NCBI GenBank assembly: GCA_964393105.1
Contig: CAYMSM010000059.1
Coordinates: forward strand, 1-40,160
From: CALMEC01 sp964393105
GTDB lineage: Bacteria; Actinomycetota; Thermoleophilia; Miltoncostaeales; Miltoncostaeaceae
Direction: 5' to 3'
DNA: 40,160 bases
The notes below the pieces were generated by a model that was given only the letters and a program-made list of their open reading frames with translations, made no database searches and was not told the origin of the DNA. The position numbers and the translations under genes are program-made. Shown one piece after another: positions 38,793 through 40,160 of the stretch (position 1 is the first letter of the stretch; every line of letters starts with the position of its first letter).

Positions 38793-39224
38793 ATGCTCCG
38801 CTCCGAGGATGACCTCACGCTTCTCGCGGAACTCGCCGGGGTGCTCGACCAGACCGTCACCGACGCCGGGCTGAGCTCCGGCACGTACCTTGTGTTACGC
38901 CAGCTGGCGCGCACAGACGGCCCGTCCACCGTCACCGCGATTGCCGAGCACCTGGCGGCGGACGCCCAAGAGGTCGCCGACATGGCCGGACGGTTGACCG
39001 GTGCGGGGCTGGCCGAGGTCCCTGGTGGCGGTCTTCGCGCCACAGACACCGGACGCGCGCTCGTGACCGAGATCGAGGCGACCGCCAACCAGGCGATGCT
39101 GGACTACGTCCTGGAGCGACCGCACACGGCGACCGTCTACGGCCTTGTCGCGTCGATGCAAAGCGGGCGGTTCACCCTCGAGGACCTCCTGGAGTTCCTC
39201 GCAGAGGGCCCCACCGAAGAATGA
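38793..39224 (+). CDS. MarR-like winged-helix protein
   Basis: A 143-residue, mostly helical protein. Residues of about 5-90 resemble a MarR-type fold: a dimerisation helix (LTLLAELAGVLDQTVTDAGLS), TYLVLRQLARTDGPSTVTAIAEHL, a recognition-helix-like ADAQEVADMAGRLTGAGLAE and a short wing (VPGGGLRATDTGRAL). The ATG at 38793 begins exactly at the end of the large inverted repeat, and AAGGGA abutting the ATG leaves no normal ribosome-site spacing. The longer frame through the repeat is not credible. A DNA-binding regulator in operon with an RNA-like element suggests translational control, but this is inference. Confidence 0.65.
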   Translation: MLRSEDDLTLLAELAGVLDQTVTDAGLSSGTYLVLRQLARTDGPSTVTAIAEHLAADAQEVADMAGRLTGAGLAEVPGGGLRATDTGRALVTEIEATANQAMLDYVLERPHTATVYGLVASMQSGRFTLEDLLEFLAEGPTEE

Positions 39225-39325
39225 CCGCCGCGATTGGCGCACGCACGATCGCCCCGATCGTCGTGATCATCCTGATCGTCGCGCTGATCGTGGTCTTGTC
39301 GCTGCGCAAAGGCCGAAGGGACTAG
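39221..39325 (+). CDS. Single-helix small membrane protein (34 aa)
   Basis: ATG 39221 lies in the stop of the previous gene (ATGA). The 34-residue product is MTAAIGARTIAP, then a hydrophobic helix (IVVIILIVALIVVLSL) and a basic tail (RKGRRD). This is a textbook single-pass small membrane protein whose positive end should face the cytoplasm. The stop TAG (39323-39325) shares CTAG with that of the converging gene, the same style of junction as at 952-955. The ATGA coupling and the clean helix support a real gene. Function unknown; association with the two upstream genes is likely. Confidence 0.62.
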   Translation: MTAAIGARTIAPIVVIILIVALIVVLSLRKGRRD

Positions 39326-39990
39326 CCGAGCGGCGCCAGATGTTTGGCGACGATCTCGGCGGCACCCACGTCCAGGCCCTGCATCGCTTCTGCGATCACC
39401 GCTGAGAGTGGACGGGCGATCCCGGTCCGACCGGCCGCCTCTTCCAACGCACGCAGCGACGCGACAAGCTCGTCGGAAAGGCGATCTTGGATCGCCACGA
39501 GCGGCTCGGTGCCCTCGACGTATTGCTCGTAGCACCGGCGCGCGCGGTCGTGGAGCCGGATGCCGACCTCGAGTTGCGGGAGCGACGCAACCGCCCGCTC
39601 GGGGGCTGCCCGCCAGCCGGCCAGCTCCTTCGCAGACGCTTGAATTCCGCTCAGCGCATCACGAAGCTCCGCGGCCTCGACGTGCGCCGCAAGCCCAGAC
39701 GCCGCGGCAGCGAGGATGTCCAGCTCACCCTGCTCGACGAGGCTTTCGGCATGCTCGACGAGCAGGACGCACGTGGCAGCCTGGTGGACGCGCCGACCGT
39801 CCCGTTCGACCCCCAGGTCGGCGTCGAGGCACAGGAATCGTGGCCCGTCAAAGGCGCAGAGGTACCAGCGGTGGCCGCGTGCGGGCTCGACGGCGCGCAC
39901 ACCGGCCACCTCGACGCCGACGGTGGCCTCGGCCCGGGCGCGGGCGTCACCGAGGGCCGTGACCAGGGCATCGAGAGACGTGTCTGCCAC
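39322..39990 (-). CDS. Hypothetical protein (222 aa)
   Basis: An unrecognised, mostly soluble protein. The first half has alternating strands (GVRAVEPARGHRWYLCAFDGPRFLCLDADLG, then RVHQAATCVLLVEHAESLVEQGEL); the second half is helical (ELRDALSGIQASAKELAGW ... LSDELVASLRALEEAAG). No catalytic motif is evident. I start at GTG 39990 because TACCCT (39997-40002 on the minus strand) is six bases upstream, the same box that serves ABC-F and the HD gene. The longer frame to 40017 has no support. Its stop overlaps that of the small membrane protein gene. Confidence 0.72.
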   Translation of the reverse strand: MADTSLDALVTALGDARARAEATVGVEVAGVRAVEPARGHRWYLCAFDGPRFLCLDADLGVERDGRRVHQAATCVLLVEHAESLVEQGELDILAAAASGLAAHVEAAELRDALSGIQASAKELAGWRAAPERAVASLPQLEVGIRLHDRARRCYEQYVEGTEPLVAIQDRLSDELVASLRALEEAAGRTGIARPLSAVIAEAMQGLDVGAAEIVAKHLAPLG

Positions 39991-40042
39991 GCGGCCAGGG
40001 TAGCGCTCGGCGCACACGTCGGGCGCACTACTATCCGAGCAG

Positions 40043-40160
40043 ATGGCTACGACACGCCATATGCCGCCTGGCGGCCTCCCATCGGCATGGGAGCTGGCTG
40101 CGCGGATCGGCCCGATCCTGGACGATGTCGCCTTCGATCCGCCGAGCGGTCATGATCGGC
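40043..40160 (+). CDS. Start of an unidentified gene, truncated by the window end
   Basis: ATG 40043 follows TACTAT (40029-40034) by eight bases, a near-consensus leaderless start. The first 39 codons are open (MATTRHMPPGGLPSAWELAARIGPILDDVAFDPPSGHDR) and have normal composition. Too little is present to name a family. The gene is divergent from the previous one. Confidence 0.55.
   Translation, partial: MATTRHMPPGGLPSAWELAARIGPILDDVAFDPPSGHDR

Overview
The window is a high-GC bacterial chromosome segment with compact, often overlapping genes. It looks like ordinary core chromosome: no insertion sequence, phage module, CRISPR array or rRNA operon was seen. The gene content fits a high-GC, aerobic, menaquinone-using actinobacterium: heme A synthase, the futalosine-pathway enzyme MqnE, ABC-F, NarL-type two-component systems, a proline-rich surface protein and a CopC/CopD fusion. 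Class Thermoleophilia is my best guess, but this is inference from gene style, not a database result. Many genes have no Shine-Dalgarno sequence; instead a TAnnnT box lies 6-8 nt before the start codon, the pattern of leaderless actinobacterial mRNAs. I used this to choose several starts.

Layout. 1-4.4 kb: the 3' part of a zinc alcohol dehydrogenase, a possible decayed gene, a small Zn-ribbon protein, glyoxalase I, heme A synthase, a NUDIX hydrolase and a DksA/TraR-type zinc-finger protein. 4.5-7 kb: a DrrA-like ATPase with two ABC-2 permeases, joined by stop/start overlaps. 7-9.7 kb: cell-envelope genes (a secreted glucosaminidase/LytM-like protein, a receiver-like protein, a proline-rich anchored protein). 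10.2-15.5 kb: an MDR oxidoreductase coupled to an M42 peptidase, then the opposing operon rhomboid - CopC/CopD - YcnI, a probable copper group. 15.6-24.6 kb: three divergent pairs that share symmetric -10 boxes: ABC-F / RNase D, (p)ppGpp-hydrolase-like HD / Ppx-GppA, and YciH / PHP phosphoesterase, followed by oligoendopeptidase F. 24.6-27.1 kb: an acidic repeat protein, a methyltransferase, tRNA-Asn and two small unknowns.

27.1-36.9 kb: the operon sensor kinase - trpF - trpB - trpA runs on the minus strand, with overlapping ends at every junction. Two response regulators lie on the other side of a roughly 245-bp divergent spacer. CorA, a HIT protein, a phosphohexomutase, a 3-Cys ferredoxin and a small ABC system with a degenerate ATPase follow. 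36.9-40.2 kb: tandem palindromic repeats, mqnE, then a compact plus-strand operon of three small unknown genes. The first two of these are separated by a 176-nt imperfect inverted repeat that fills the whole intercistronic space and ends exactly at the next start codon. The window closes with two further unknown genes.

Most unusual signals: (1) the 176-nt rod-shaped element at 38617-38792; (2) recurring bidirectional TAGGGTA promoters driving leaderless or near-leaderless genes; (3) a GGTGTC/GACACC palindrome that is tandem at 37.0 kb and apparently split by an 89-bp hairpin-rich insert with a CTGA duplication at 2.3 kb; (4) a sensor kinase translationally coupled to tryptophan biosynthesis genes.
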